Shown here: positions 8,921 through 17,924 of the stretch, piece after piece
Layout: each line of letters starts with the position of its first letter
Numbering within the stretch: position 1 is the first letter of the stretch
Position numbers and translations under genes: made by a program
From: Alkalihalobacillus sp. FSL W8-0930
Lineage (GTDB): Bacteria > Bacillota > Bacilli > Bacillales > Bacillaceae_D
Length of the DNA: 64,000 nt
Direction: 5' to 3'
Assembly (NCBI GenBank): GCA_037965595.1
Contig: CP150183.1
Coordinates: 744,001 to 808,000 of the forward strand
Notes under the pieces: model-generated
What the model was told of the DNA's origin: nothing
The model's database searches: none
The model's input: the letters and a program-made list of their open reading frames with translations, nothing else

Positions 8921-9622
8921 ATGAGCAGAGCAGAGACGAGTCATTATTTAGAGTTAGATCGAGTCATTTTTATTGGAAGAACGTTTCATGAATATATGAA
9001 CATATTTGGGTTGAATGAGCAGGATTTACAAGGTAAAAAAGTGCTTGATTGTCCGGCCGGGGCGTGCTCGTTTACAGCGCATGCCCATTCCAAAGGTGTA
9101 GATGTAACGGCATGTGACATGGCTTACACTCATTCGATGCAGTCTCTGCACGAGAAGGGACTAGAAGACGTTGAGTATGCGATGAAGGGGTTATCGAAAG
9201 CAGAGGACAAGTATCTATGGGACTACTTTAAAAATGTAGAGGATGTGAAAGAGCACCGTCTTGCGGCGCTCGCAGACTGTACAGATCATATGAGGACGTA
9301 TCCTGAGCGATATGTGTCAGCCATGCTTCCGGTTCTCCCTTTTGCAGACCAACAATTTGATCTAACGCTCTCGGCCCATTTTTTATTTATGTATAGTGAT
9401 CGACTGGATCAGGCATTTCACCTTAAAACAATCAAAGAATTGCTCCGTGTCACCAAAAAAGAATTGAGGCTTTTTCCTTTAGTTGATCTTGAAGGCGCGA
9501 GATATGCTGCTTTAGATCAAGTAAAAGCAACGTTAATTGAAGAAGGATATTCAGTCTCGGAAGTCCGAACAACGTATGAGTTTCATAGAAATGCGCATAC
9601 GATGTTAGTCATTAAGCGATAA
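8921..9622 (+). CDS. Class I SAM-dependent methyltransferase
   Basis: A protein of 233 residues. The SAM-binding motif I appears as VLDCPAGACSFTAHA (about 41-55), with an acidic residue at the next strand end (VTACDMAY) and a PFADQQFDLTLSAHFLFMY stretch resembling motifs II/III. Relatives of this shape methylate small molecules; the substrate is unknown. GAGGTGAGCGAGG precedes the ATG. It lies 22 bases behind the serine hydrolase and 24 before a GNAT, so it is probably cotranscribed with both. Confidence 0.75.
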   Translation: MSRAETSHYLELDRVIFIGRTFHEYMNIFGLNEQDLQGKKVLDCPAGACSFTAHAHSKGVDVTACDMAYTHSMQSLHEKGLEDVEYAMKGLSKAEDKYLWDYFKNVEDVKEHRLAALADCTDHMRTYPERYVSAMLPVLPFADQQFDLTLSAHFLFMYSDRLDQAFHLKTIKELLRVTKKELRLFPLVDLEGARYAALDQVKATLIEEGYSVSEVRTTYEFHRNAHTMLVIKR

Positions 9623-9646
9623 ATCGTAGAGAAAAGAGGGTGTACG

Positions 9647-10150
9647 ATGTCTATTCGAAAGGCCGTTATAAAAGATGCGCCTGCTATGGCAAAGGTCCAT
9701 GTCGATAGCTGGCGTACTACATACAAAGGGTTACTACCCGATGAAATGTTGGAGAATCTTTCATATGATGATCGAACAAAGCTATGGGAGAACAATATTC
9801 AGAACGAACGAGCGATCATTTATGTAGCTGAGGACGAAGATGGTCAAATCATTGGTATTGCCTCAGGGGAAAAGCGTGATAAAAGTAAAGATGAGAATGT
9901 AGGGGACTTAACGACTGTTTACCTTTTTAAAGAAGAACAAGGAAAAGGAATTGGCGCTCGTCTAACCAATCAAATTTTAGAAGACCTCTATACATTAGGC
10001 TGCACAACCATCTACGTCGAGGTCTTAGCTAATAATCAATCAAAAGTTTTCTATGAAAAAATGGGAGCAACCCTTCAACAAGAAGAACAAATTACGCTTA
10101 AAGGTGAGAATGTTGATGTACTAATTTACAAATGGAAGAAGGAAGCTTGA
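9647..10150 (+). CDS. GNAT-family N-acetyltransferase
   Basis: A protein of 167 residues with the GNAT acetyl-CoA loop (LFKEEQGKGIGARL, RxxGxG-like as QGKGIG) and the C-terminal VLANNQSKVFYEKMGA motif. The N-terminal RKAVIKDAPAMAKVHVDSWR pattern is common in Bacillus YtmI/RimI-like acetyltransferases of unknown substrate. It ends the run that starts at 7015 and is followed by a strong terminator. Confidence 0.85.
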   Translation: MSIRKAVIKDAPAMAKVHVDSWRTTYKGLLPDEMLENLSYDDRTKLWENNIQNERAIIYVAEDEDGQIIGIASGEKRDKSKDENVGDLTTVYLFKEEQGKGIGARLTNQILEDLYTLGCTTIYVEVLANNQSKVFYEKMGATLQQEEQITLKGENVDVLIYKWKKEA

Positions 10151-10153
10151 ACC

Positions 10154-10192
10154 AATAGATCCTGTATACGCTTGTGTACAGGATCTATTTTA
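10154..10192 (+). terminator. Rho-independent terminator
   Basis: AATAGATCCTGTATAC / GTGTACAGGATCTATT, a 16-bp stem with one wobble pair and a GCTT loop, followed by TTTATTT. It ends the 7015-10150 transcript. Confidence 0.8.
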
Positions 10193-10268
10193 TTTCTTAA
10201 CTTTTTCTAAAATTAGTGTGAATGAAGATCATTTCTAGCGGATATCTGTATAAAATGGAGGTCAGTAC

Positions 10269-10667
10269 GTGATTGAAACAACATTTTTATGGTTATTTAT
10301 CGTAGTCTTTATGGTTCATGACTTTGAAGAAATCATCACGGTCGAGCACTGGGCAGAGAAACGAAAAAGGCTTCTCCGATCAAAATGGACCAAACGAATC
10401 TGGACCTTCTGGGATATTCGATCTAATGAGTTTGCTAAAAGAGACGTTGTCATCTTTCTTTTTGTATCAGTGGTTGTCTTCATGCGGGTAGAATATTCTT
10501 TTGTGCCTGGTGTTGAAATGGGTTTTCAGTTATTTCTATGGATTGTATGTGTACATAACCTTATCCATCTCATCCAAACATGTGTAGCCAAAACATATAC
10601 GCCAGGCCTTTACACGGCAGTCTTTCTAGTCACACCCTATACGTTGTTTCTTCTAATTCATCTATAG
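10269..10667 (+). CDS. HXXEE domain membrane protein
   Basis: A protein of 132 residues. The HDFEE motif at residues 17-21 and the later HNLIHLIQ motif define the HXXEE domain, a four-helix membrane family with conserved His and Glu residues that look like a metal site. Function is not known for the family. GGAGG at 10257-10261 supports the GTG start. Twenty bases separate it from a small zinc-ribbon-like gene. Confidence 0.8.
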   Translation: MIETTFLWLFIVVFMVHDFEEIITVEHWAEKRKRLLRSKWTKRIWTFWDIRSNEFAKRDVVIFLFVSVVVFMRVEYSFVPGVEMGFQLFLWIVCVHNLIHLIQTCVAKTYTPGLYTAVFLVTPYTLFLLIHL

Positions 10668-10686
10668 ATAGTTAAGGGGGGATAGC

Positions 10687-10863
10687 ATGTTCTTTAATAG
10701 AAAAAAGTTACAATGCTCTAGCTGTAAAAAAGAGCTTCAATCAGATGAAAAGGTAGCTCTATTCGTTCATGCAGGAGAGCTTAATGGTATGACGAATTTA
10801 AAGGCATTCGCAAAGCTACAGCGGTTGGAATGTCTAGAATGTGTCGCAGTAGAAAGGAAGTAA
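10687..10863 (+). CDS. Small CxxC...CxxC protein (zinc-ribbon-like)
   Basis: A protein of 58 residues. ATG 10687 is preceded by AAGGGGGG at suitable spacing. Two CxxC knuckles (Cys10/Cys13 and Cys49/Cys52) and a basic N-terminus suggest a one-zinc ribbon. Similar small Bacillus proteins are often mis-named as iron-hydroxamate transporter components; nothing here supports transport. Probably cotranscribed with the HXXEE gene. Confidence 0.65.
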   Translation: MFFNRKKLQCSSCKKELQSDEKVALFVHAGELNGMTNLKAFAKLQRLECLECVAVERK

Positions 10864-10980
10864 TACCCGACCACAGCGCTCATCTCAACGAACTTTGTGT
10901 AAAATAACAAACATTCATAACCTGGTACTAACATTAGGTATAAACTAATCAGTAAGAATGAGGAATTAGGGGGTGTTCAT

Positions 10981-13900
10981 TTGAAAGAAAAGAATCGGAA
11001 AGCATCTATCAAGATCGATCAGGCCATCGATGAGGTGCTCTTACTCGCGGAAGAGGATTATATTGATGTGTCTACGTATGAGGCGGTGAAGAAGGGGTTT
11101 GATGCAAAGCTTCTGGCTTTAGAGGAGCGAGAAAAAGAAGAGCTTGCTCAACAAAAAGCAGCTGAGATTGCAGAGAAGGAGCTACAGCTATCTGAAGCTA
11201 CGACGGCCGAAACGCAAGAGCAAGAGCCTCTCGCACTTAAAAAACCAGTTCAAACACAGCCTGTTCGTCCAACCATTGTCAAAAAACAGCGTACTCCTGA
11301 GGAAAACCGTAAACGTCGCTTAACATATATTCTGACGTCTGGGGTCGCGTTGTTGCTCTTGGGAGGTGTGCTGCTTGCATTAACCAATTGGCTAGTACTT
11401 GCTCCAGTAACAAAGGTTTTCTTAATTAGTGGCATTGCCGTATTGTTTGCAGGAATGAGCTATGTGGCTCATCGTCTTAACATTAAACAAACGATGCTTG
11501 CTTTTCTCATGCTGTTTGCCTTTTTTGTTCCGATCGTGTTTTTCTCCATTAGCTACTACGGAATCTTTGGTGACTACTTATCAATGGGCGGAGAGGGAAG
11601 TTTGTTATTTGCAGCTCTTTCATCTCTTACGTGTGCTGTACTTTACGCGTTTTTATATAGCATAGAAGCAAACCGTACATTTCAGATTGTTGCACTTCTC
11701 GCGACCGCTTCAAGTATGTTGTATACGGCTGGATTTATTTCATCCACGATTGAGACGTATGTACTCATACTAGCAATCTTTGTGTTTGCTCAACTGCTTG
11801 TTTGGAACAAGGCAATGGGGTTATCTGCGTTGCAGTCGTATCGTGTGTATCTACCATGGTTTATACTCGCGCAGATCATTCTCGCGACCTTTATTCAATT
11901 TATCTTATTTAACTGGAGCCGTGCTGGCTTTGGTAACTATGCGTTACTTGGGATTCTTTATTATTGGTTCGCCTTAAAGCAGCCTGTGTACAGAATTCTC
12001 TCTATCCCTGCCGTTTTAACCTTTAGCATAGGTGTAACGGGCTTTATCTTCTGGAACGCGAATGAATATGACTGGTATAATGCCTTACTTACGTTAGTGT
12101 TGCCGACGATCCTACTGGCGGTTTATCAGATAGAGAAGAAGAAAACCGGGGACGCCTTATTGTATATGCCGATTCAGATTATCTTTTTTGTTACGATCTT
12201 TTTCACACATATCTTTAGTCAACTAATGCTCCTTGACGAGTATTTTTCTCCTAACTTGTACGGCATAACCATTTGTGGGACAGTGGTACTTCTGATTTCG
12301 GCTGGGTGGTTAGCTAAACAACGAGTGACCTTGTTCTTTGGTTATTTGTTAGCCAGTTATTCAATCTGGTATTTACTCAGTAAATATCTTAACTCTATCA
12401 GTACTAAAGTACTGATGTATGTTGCGCTCTTTGTGGTTCTTTATGTAGCGACAATCTTCCTACGTAAGTTAGATACGAGGTTGATTCGCCATCCAATTAA
12501 GCTCATTTCTGCAATGTCACTCGGAATGATTTCTTTGGAGCTTGCTGTCTTTTTAGAATGGTGGCTACTGACTGGGGTTTTACTCGGTTTAGCCATATTT
12601 GTCACTGTTTTGTTTAGGTATGAAGTAAAAGCGTATCAGCGTGTGTTAAGTGTAAGTGGAGTCATTGTCTTATTCTTTGCGGTAATTACATCTTATTTTG
12701 CCAGAGCAAGTGAAAGCATCTATCTTGCTCCACTTGATACAACGGTTCACTTTATAGTAGGTGCAGGTTTACTTTCAGGCTTACACTTCGCCTACAAAAA
12801 ATGGCAAGGTATGCAGACAGCCATTGTTTCATATGCTTCTGGTGGCTTACTCTATCTTATCGTTCTCATGACGATCCTGTATCATTATCTTGTATTCGCT
12901 AATGAATACCCTATTGTTCTAACTGGCTATCTGCTTGCTGGAGTTCTTTACTTCCTGGTAGCTGCTGTTGTTATATTTAAGGAATCAGGATATTACGCAG
13001 GTGTTCTTGCTTTTGCGCTACTTACGTATATGAGCTTACTGAATACAGTGCTTGCTGAAACGACAGTAGGCTTCTGGGCCATTCTTCTCCTTTCAGGCGG
13101 CGTCTTCATATGGATCGGAAAAGGGATCAAGCGAAGCACCTCACTGGGAGGAACCTTGTTCTATGTGACAGGTCACATTCTCCTTTTTACCGTGGGCCTT
13201 TTCTATACACTTTTCATCTTCGTCAGTGATTTAAATGTTCATGGATTACTCGTACCATTTGTTTTCTTTATTGTAGAAGTCATTCGTTCAAAGAAACGAG
13301 CGTGGCGTCTTGCTCAAAGCTTATGTGCGGGAATCTTCCTATTGGTCCACAACTTGATTTGGTTTCTTGAGCTACCGGTGGTTACAGGGGCAGACAGCTT
13401 ACTGCTTACAGGGGGAATCATCCTTCTGTGTATGCTTTGGAAACCACTGTCCTATCAAAGAAAAGGAATCGTGGTTGGGTTGGTCTTACTGAATCTCTAT
13501 CCTATTTCATTACTTCTTTGGGAAGCGACAACGTATGGGATCATAAAAATAGCGATTGTTTTTGCGGTAAGTATTGCAAGTATTTATTACCTTGAAGAGA
13601 AGCTTAAAAAAGGAAACTACACTGCAATCCCATATGCGTTCGCTTCACTCGTCGTTCTTTTCGGAAATGAAAACACGCTTCTAACTGTTATTTTACTCGT
13701 CGCCTTAGCGTTTGCAGGGAAAGCAACAGGTGTTTATTACGTAGGCTGGTCCTTCATTTCAAGCAAACGAGTAAACAGCTATCAAATCATAAGTACGCTA
13801 CTGATCCTATTTGCGAGTTTGCAGCTTCGTGGTGATCAAACGATTGGAACAGCTGTGGAGCTTACGCTTGCAACCATACTGTTTGCGTATCTCGTTCTGC

Positions 13901-14469
13901 TCTTTATCAAAGAGCCAAACAAGGGAGTTCGCTTTGTGAAGGCGGCTACGCTGTTAATCGGATTTTACTATCCGTACTCGCTGTTCCTGACGCTTCTTCC
14001 AATTGCAGATGAGTATATGGTCTTTATCTATACGGTTCCATGTATGCTTCTTGTGAGCATTCTCCTTCGAATGGTTGCCAAAGATTACTCATGGAGACCA
14101 CCTGTTGAGATGGTCACTGTCATCCTAGGGTTTATTGTGATGAGTTTATCAACGCTTGCCAATCAAACACTTTATGGCAGCTTAACCTTAAGCATTCTTG
14201 CCGTTCTCGCCATACTCGCTGGCTTTTATTTGAAATACGCTGCCTATTTTATAACGGGTGTTGTTGCATTACTCGTAAACACTCTTTATGCCACGAGAAC
14301 ATTTTGGGCAAGTGTCCCTTGGTGGGTGTATCTTATGGCAGGGGGAGCCATTCTGATTGGATTTGCTACGTATCAGGAGCTTAAGAAACGAGAAGAAGAT
14401 ACCTCAATAAAAGATCAGTGGAATCAGTCAATGAGAAAGCTGAAGAACTATTTTACAAACTGGAAATAA
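10981..14469 (+). CDS. Giant polytopic membrane protein (DUF2157/DUF2339-like)
   Basis: A protein of 1162 residues. The first 115 form a soluble, Glu/Ala-rich predicted coiled-coil segment with a basic patch (RTPEENRKRRL) before the membrane. The rest is an almost unbroken series of hydrophobic helices, thirty or more, to a short basic tail. The hydrophobic-wall pattern resembles the DUF2157/DUF2339 group of long bacterial membrane proteins with no known function. Start TTG 10981 follows TTAGGGGGTG with good spacing. No catalytic motif is visible. It is monocistronic, and a repeat element begins one base after its stop. Confidence 0.75.
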   Translation: MKEKNRKASIKIDQAIDEVLLLAEEDYIDVSTYEAVKKGFDAKLLALEEREKEELAQQKAAEIAEKELQLSEATTAETQEQEPLALKKPVQTQPVRPTIVKKQRTPEENRKRRLTYILTSGVALLLLGGVLLALTNWLVLAPVTKVFLISGIAVLFAGMSYVAHRLNIKQTMLAFLMLFAFFVPIVFFSISYYGIFGDYLSMGGEGSLLFAALSSLTCAVLYAFLYSIEANRTFQIVALLATASSMLYTAGFISSTIETYVLILAIFVFAQLLVWNKAMGLSALQSYRVYLPWFILAQIILATFIQFILFNWSRAGFGNYALLGILYYWFALKQPVYRILSIPAVLTFSIGVTGFIFWNANEYDWYNALLTLVLPTILLAVYQIEKKKTGDALLYMPIQIIFFVTIFFTHIFSQLMLLDEYFSPNLYGITICGTVVLLISAGWLAKQRVTLFFGYLLASYSIWYLLSKYLNSISTKVLMYVALFVVLYVATIFLRKLDTRLIRHPIKLISAMSLGMISLELAVFLEWWLLTGVLLGLAIFVTVLFRYEVKAYQRVLSVSGVIVLFFAVITSYFARASESIYLAPLDTTVHFIVGAGLLSGLHFAYKKWQGMQTAIVSYASGGLLYLIVLMTILYHYLVFANEYPIVLTGYLLAGVLYFLVAAVVIFKESGYYAGVLAFALLTYMSLLNTVLAETTVGFWAILLLSGGVFIWIGKGIKRSTSLGGTLFYVTGHILLFTVGLFYTLFIFVSDLNVHGLLVPFVFFIVEVIRSKKRAWRLAQSLCAGIFLLVHNLIWFLELPVVTGADSLLLTGGIILLCMLWKPLSYQRKGIVVGLVLLNLYPISLLLWEATTYGIIKIAIVFAVSIASIYYLEEKLKKGNYTAIPYAFASLVVLFGNENTLLTVILLVALAFAGKATGVYYVGWSFISSKRVNSYQIISTLLILFASLQLRGDQTIGTAVELTLATILFAYLVLLFIKEPNKGVRFVKAATLLIGFYYPYSLFLTLLPIADEYMVFIYTVPCMLLVSILLRMVAKDYSWRPPVEMVTVILGFIVMSLSTLANQTLYGSLTLSILAVLAILAGFYLKYAAYFITGVVALLVNTLYATRTFWASVPWWVYLMAGGAILIGFATYQELKKREEDTSIKDQWNQSMRKLKNYFTNWK

Positions 14470-14470
14470 G

Positions 14471-14583
14471 AAAAGGCAGAGACAAAACTAAAAATCAATT
14501 AAAAAACGGCGAATGATTCTACGATCGAATCATTCGCCATTCGTTTTTTGCCATCCGTATTAATGTTATGTCCCACCTTTTTT
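14471..14583 (+). repeat. Dispersed intergenic repeat, copy 2 (short form)
   Basis: Left arm AAAAGGCAGAGACAAAAC (14471-14488), hairpin GGCGAATGATTC / GAATCATTCGCC (14508-14538) followed by TTTTTT, and right arm GTTATGTCCCACCTTTTT (14565-14582), the imperfect inverted complement of the left arm. It starts one base after the stop codon of the giant membrane protein gene. It lacks the GC-rich central insert of copy 3. Confidence 0.75.
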
Positions 14584-14632
14584 AAAGGAATCTTGCCGAG
14601 TCTATCGAATGCTTGTTAAAAGGAGTGATCAA

Positions 14633-15040
14633 ATGAGTGTACCGAAACACATTGTCTCAGCTGCAGCCATTGTCTTAAATGATCAAAATGAGTTACTACT
14701 CGTTAAGAATCCACATAGGGGATGGGAGATGCCAGGTGGTCAAGTGGAGGAAGGCGAATCCATTGAATACGCAGCCATTCGAGAAACGGAAGAAGAGAGT
14801 GGAATTATCATTGAAATTACTGGATTCTGTGGCATTTATCAAAATGTTGAAGGGTGTATCTGTAATACACTATTTTTAGGAAAGCCTATAGGAGGAGAGT
14901 GCCGACCATCAAATGAAAGCGATGAAGTCGCATTTTTCCCTTTAGAGCAGGCACTAACGATGGTTAAGTGGAAAAACTTCAAAGAACGAATTGAAAAAAG
15001 TTTAAATCGAGCAGAGCACCCTTTCTTTGTTACATTTTGA
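14633..15040 (+). CDS. Nudix hydrolase
   Basis: A protein of 135 residues. A complete Nudix box is present: G-x5-E-x7-RE-x2-EE-x-G, from GQVEEGES to RETEEESGI. Nudix enzymes cleave nucleoside diphosphates linked to another group using Mg2+. ATG 14633 is chosen because AAAGGAGTGATC sits just before it, inside the longer reading frame that begins at 14609. Neighbour of an NT5C-type nucleotidase, which may hint at nucleotide clean-up. The substrate is unknown. Confidence 0.85.
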   Translation: MSVPKHIVSAAAIVLNDQNELLLVKNPHRGWEMPGGQVEEGESIEYAAIRETEEESGIIIEITGFCGIYQNVEGCICNTLFLGKPIGGECRPSNESDEVAFFPLEQALTMVKWKNFKERIEKSLNRAEHPFFVTF

Positions 15041-15081
15041 TACACTAAGGTAAGCAACTAAAGAAACAGGAAGTGAATGAA

Positions 15082-15606
15082 ATGAAAAAACGAATTGCCA
15101 TTGATATGGATGAAGTGATGGCTGACTTTATCCCGAAACATTTGTCTTTATACAACAAAGAGTATAATGACGAGATTAAGATTGAAGACTTACATGGATG
15201 CACGTTAGAGTCACTAAGACCAGAACTTGAAGACAAGATTAAAGGCTACATTAAAGACCCTACATTTTTCCGGGATCTTGCAGTGATGAAGGATAGTCAG
15301 GAAGTCATTGAAGAATTAACCCAAACGTATGAAGTCTACATAACAACCGCAGCCATGGAATATCCAACTTCTTTTACAGCTAAATACGAATGGTTGAAGG
15401 AGCACTTTCCTTTTCTAAGCGATCTGAACATTGTCTTTTGCGGAAAGAAAAGCATTATCCGAGCTGACTATCTGATTGATGATAACTCAAAGCATTTTAA
15501 AACCTTTGAAGGACAAGGAATACTTTATACCGCTCCTCACAACATACATGAGACAGGTGTAATTAGAGTAAACAATTGGAAGGAAGTACGGGATTATTTT
15601 CTATAA
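15082..15606 (+). CDS. NT5C-type 5'(3')-deoxyribonucleotidase
   Basis: A HAD-superfamily protein of 174 residues. Motif I is IAIDMDEVMADF with the DxD pair, motif II is the TTAAM threonine region, and motif III/IV is the KKSIIRADYLIDDN stretch ending in DD. This is the layout of the NT5C family, which dephosphorylates (deoxy)nucleoside monophosphates. ATG 15082 is preferred over GTG 15073 because AGGAAG at 15068-15073 gives normal spacing only to the former. Confidence 0.8.
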   Translation: MKKRIAIDMDEVMADFIPKHLSLYNKEYNDEIKIEDLHGCTLESLRPELEDKIKGYIKDPTFFRDLAVMKDSQEVIEELTQTYEVYITTAAMEYPTSFTAKYEWLKEHFPFLSDLNIVFCGKKSIIRADYLIDDNSKHFKTFEGQGILYTAPHNIHETGVIRVNNWKEVRDYFL

Positions 15607-15624
15607 GAATAGGAGTGAATGGAT

Positions 15625-16011
15625 GTGCCAATAAAACTGGATATGGTAGGTATTGTTGTTAAGGATATGAAGCGGGCGCTTGATTTCTATCGAACATTAG
15701 GATTTGAAATCGCATCAGAAATGGACAACCAGGCCCATGTAGAAGTAAATCAAGATGGAGTAAGACTTGCCTTTGATACAGTGGAGGTAGCAACATCTGT
15801 CTATGGGTCGTGGGAAGAGCCAACAGGTCATCGGATTGAGTTAGCTTTTGTATGTGAGGATGCGAAGTCCTTAGATGATTTATATAAAAGTGTTATGGAG
15901 CAAGGTTACACTAGCTATAAAGAGCCGTGGGATGCGTTGTGGGGACAGCGCTATGCCATTATTACTGATCCAGATGGAAATTTGATTAGTCTTTTTAGTG
16001 ATAACAACTAG
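15625..16011 (+). CDS. VOC (glyoxalase/bleomycin-resistance fold) protein
   Basis: A protein of 128 residues with two beta-alpha-beta-beta-beta units: the first begins MVGIVVKDMKRALDFYRTLGF, the second ends GQRYAIITDPDGNLISLF. The ITDPDGN..S end is the usual metal-ligand strand. VOC proteins include lyases, dioxygenases and drug-binding proteins. GTG 15625 is chosen for spacing from AGGAG (15611-15615); the ATG at 15619 is only three bases away from it. Function unspecified. Confidence 0.75.
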   Translation: MPIKLDMVGIVVKDMKRALDFYRTLGFEIASEMDNQAHVEVNQDGVRLAFDTVEVATSVYGSWEEPTGHRIELAFVCEDAKSLDDLYKSVMEQGYTSYKEPWDALWGQRYAIITDPDGNLISLFSDNN

Positions 16012-16044
16012 ATTTATAATCTTCTTTATGAGAGGTGTAAGCCA

Positions 16045-16683
16045 ATGAATATCATAAAAGTTCTTTATGAATGTAGTAATTGGTTAGCTATGGTTATGTA
16101 TCTTCACATATTGTGGGTTGTATTCACGCTTGCTGGTTTGGTCGTTCTAGGTATCACGCCGGCAACGATGGCCCTATGTTCAGTCGTTCATAAATGGTAC
16201 GATAAAGATTTTGACTTTCCTATATTTAAACAGTTCTATTCGACCTATAAGGCACAATTTAAGAAATCCAACGTATTGGGTTTGGTCTCGATGGGAGTTG
16301 GATTGTTTCTATATATTGATCTAAAAATCTCAGAAGAAATGATTCAATCATTTTACTTACATGCTGTCATTCTTTTCATCTGCTTCGTCTACCTCATTAC
16401 AGTCATTTATATGTTCACCATATTCGTCAGGTATGAGTTAACTTTACTCTCCTACTTTAAACAATCATTATTTATTGCATTAGCAAGACCGATGGAAACT
16501 ATCGCGATCGTTCTCAGTCTTTTCGTTTTGTATTTTCTCTTTAGCTTTATGCCGGTTCTTTTCATCTTTGCGGGATCTTCAATAATCTTTACCCCGATTG
16601 TATGGTTCTCTTATCGCGCTTGTTTATTAGTTGAAGAAAAGAAATTACATGTTCTAAACAACACGATTTCAGATTCAAAATAG
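16045..16683 (+). CDS. YesL-like (DUF624) membrane protein
   Basis: A protein of 212 residues with five or so hydrophobic helices and the family signature ITPATMAL near the first helix pair, followed by the FKQFYSTYKAQFKKSN stretch. DUF624/YesL proteins are nearly always found next to carbohydrate ABC transporters of the LplABC type and their glycoside hydrolases. That fits the locus starting at 16941, though a terminator and a promoter separate the two. The biochemical role is unknown. Confidence 0.8.
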   Translation: MNIIKVLYECSNWLAMVMYLHILWVVFTLAGLVVLGITPATMALCSVVHKWYDKDFDFPIFKQFYSTYKAQFKKSNVLGLVSMGVGLFLYIDLKISEEMIQSFYLHAVILFICFVYLITVIYMFTIFVRYELTLLSYFKQSLFIALARPMETIAIVLSLFVLYFLFSFMPVLFIFAGSSIIFTPIVWFSYRACLLVEEKKLHVLNNTISDSK

Positions 16684-16693
16684 TAAGATTCTT

Positions 16694-16720
16694 AAGAAGC
16701 TACACGGGTAGCTTCTTTTT
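16694..16720 (+). terminator. Rho-independent terminator
   Basis: AAGAAGCTAC / GTAGCTTCTT perfect 10-bp stem with an ACGG loop, then TTT. It separates the YesL-like gene from the glycan locus. Confidence 0.8.
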
Positions 16721-16823
16721 AAATATTACTTCAGAAATGCTTGTATATGACATGCTTGAAGGGATGTCATAACATACACATTCCATCAAGAAGAACATAT
16801 TCAGAGATAAGTAAGCCTAATTA

Positions 16824-16838
16824 ATGTAAGCGATTTCA
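16824..16838 (+). promoter_or_regulatory. cre site (CcpA) upstream of the glycan locus
   Basis: ATGTAAGCGATTTCA matches the catabolite-responsive-element consensus WTGNAANCGNWNNCW at every position. It lies about 117 bases before the first ABC permease gene. Implies repression of the whole glycan locus when preferred sugars are present. No clear sigma-A promoter is visible between it and the gene; the activator-dependent promoter is probably weak. Confidence 0.75.
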
Positions 16839-16940
16839 TTGTTTGTTTGCACCATTGTGTCAATTTTTTGAAAACAACATATTGATACTATTTCTCTTCC
16901 AGTGCTACGATTGGAGCAATTTAAGAGAAGGAGGTATTCA

Positions 16941-17912
16941 ATGAAACTACATTCAAAAACGCTCCCTGTAGAAAAGACACCTTCTACAATTCCACCTAAA
17001 AAAGTGAACAATAAAAAGACAAAAAAGATTCTACAGAACTGGCAGCTTTACATATTCATCTTACCCGCTTTTCTTTACTTTCTTATTTTTCATTATATGC
17101 CCTTGTACGGACTGCAGATTGCGTTCAAGGATTTCACTCCCGTTGCAGGGATAACCGGAAGTGACTGGGTTGGATTCAAGCATTTTACTCGTTTTTTTGA
17201 ATCGTACTATTTTTGGGATCTAATTAAAAATACCCTCGGACTTAGTGTTTATGAGTTAATTGTTGGATTTCCTTTACCAATCATATTGGCACTTCTGTTA
17301 AATGAAGTAAAAGATAGCTTCTTTAAACGAACTGTACAAACTGTAACCTACGCTCCTCACTTTATATCTGTTGTAGTTATCGCAGGAATGGTCATTGCCT
17401 TTTTATCACCAGTAACTGGAATTATCAATCATGGTATTCAGTTGATGGGTTTCGAACCGATTGCGTTTATGACAGATCCTGCATGGTTTAAGACAGTCTA
17501 TGTATTTTCTGGTGTGTGGCAAAGTACTGGTTGGGGTACCATCATCTACTTAGCAGCCTTATCAGGTGTAGATCCACAACATCATGAGTCCGCCGTTGTT
17601 GAAGGTGCAAATCGCTTGCAACGAATATGGCATATCAATATTCCATTTATCTTTCCAACGATGGTGATTCTTCTCATCATGAACGTTGGAAATATTATGG
17701 CACTAGGTTTTGAGAAAATTTTGTTATTCCAAAACCCTCTGAATCTAGAGTCTTCAAATGTCATTGCTACATTTGTATATAAGGCTGGTCTTTTAGATGC
17801 TCAGTATAGTTTTGCAGCCGCAGTTGGTCTATTTAATGCAGTCATTAACGCAATTTTATTGATTGTTGTAAATCAAATTGCAAGAAAAACAAGTGAAACA
17901 AGCTTATGGTAA
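16941..17912 (+). CDS. Carbohydrate ABC transporter permease (LplB-like)
   Basis: A protein of 323 residues with six predicted transmembrane helices. The LplB/YteP-type N-terminus reads LQNWQLYIFILPAFLYF, followed by HYMPLYGLQIAFKDF. The EAA loop that docks the ATPase appears as ESAVVEGANRLQRIWHINIP. Partner of the next gene in a binding-protein-dependent oligosaccharide importer. ATG 16941 is chosen over the frame's earlier start because GAAGGAGGT lies at 16927-16935. No ATPase gene accompanies it, so a shared MsmX-type ATPase is expected elsewhere. Confidence 0.9.
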   Translation: MKLHSKTLPVEKTPSTIPPKKVNNKKTKKILQNWQLYIFILPAFLYFLIFHYMPLYGLQIAFKDFTPVAGITGSDWVGFKHFTRFFESYYFWDLIKNTLGLSVYELIVGFPLPIILALLLNEVKDSFFKRTVQTVTYAPHFISVVVIAGMVIAFLSPVTGIINHGIQLMGFEPIAFMTDPAWFKTVYVFSGVWQSTGWGTIIYLAALSGVDPQHHESAVVEGANRLQRIWHINIPFIFPTMVILLIMNVGNIMALGFEKILLFQNPLNLESSNVIATFVYKAGLLDAQYSFAAAVGLFNAVINAILLIVVNQIARKTSETSLW

Positions 17913-17924
17913 AGGGGGAGCTAT

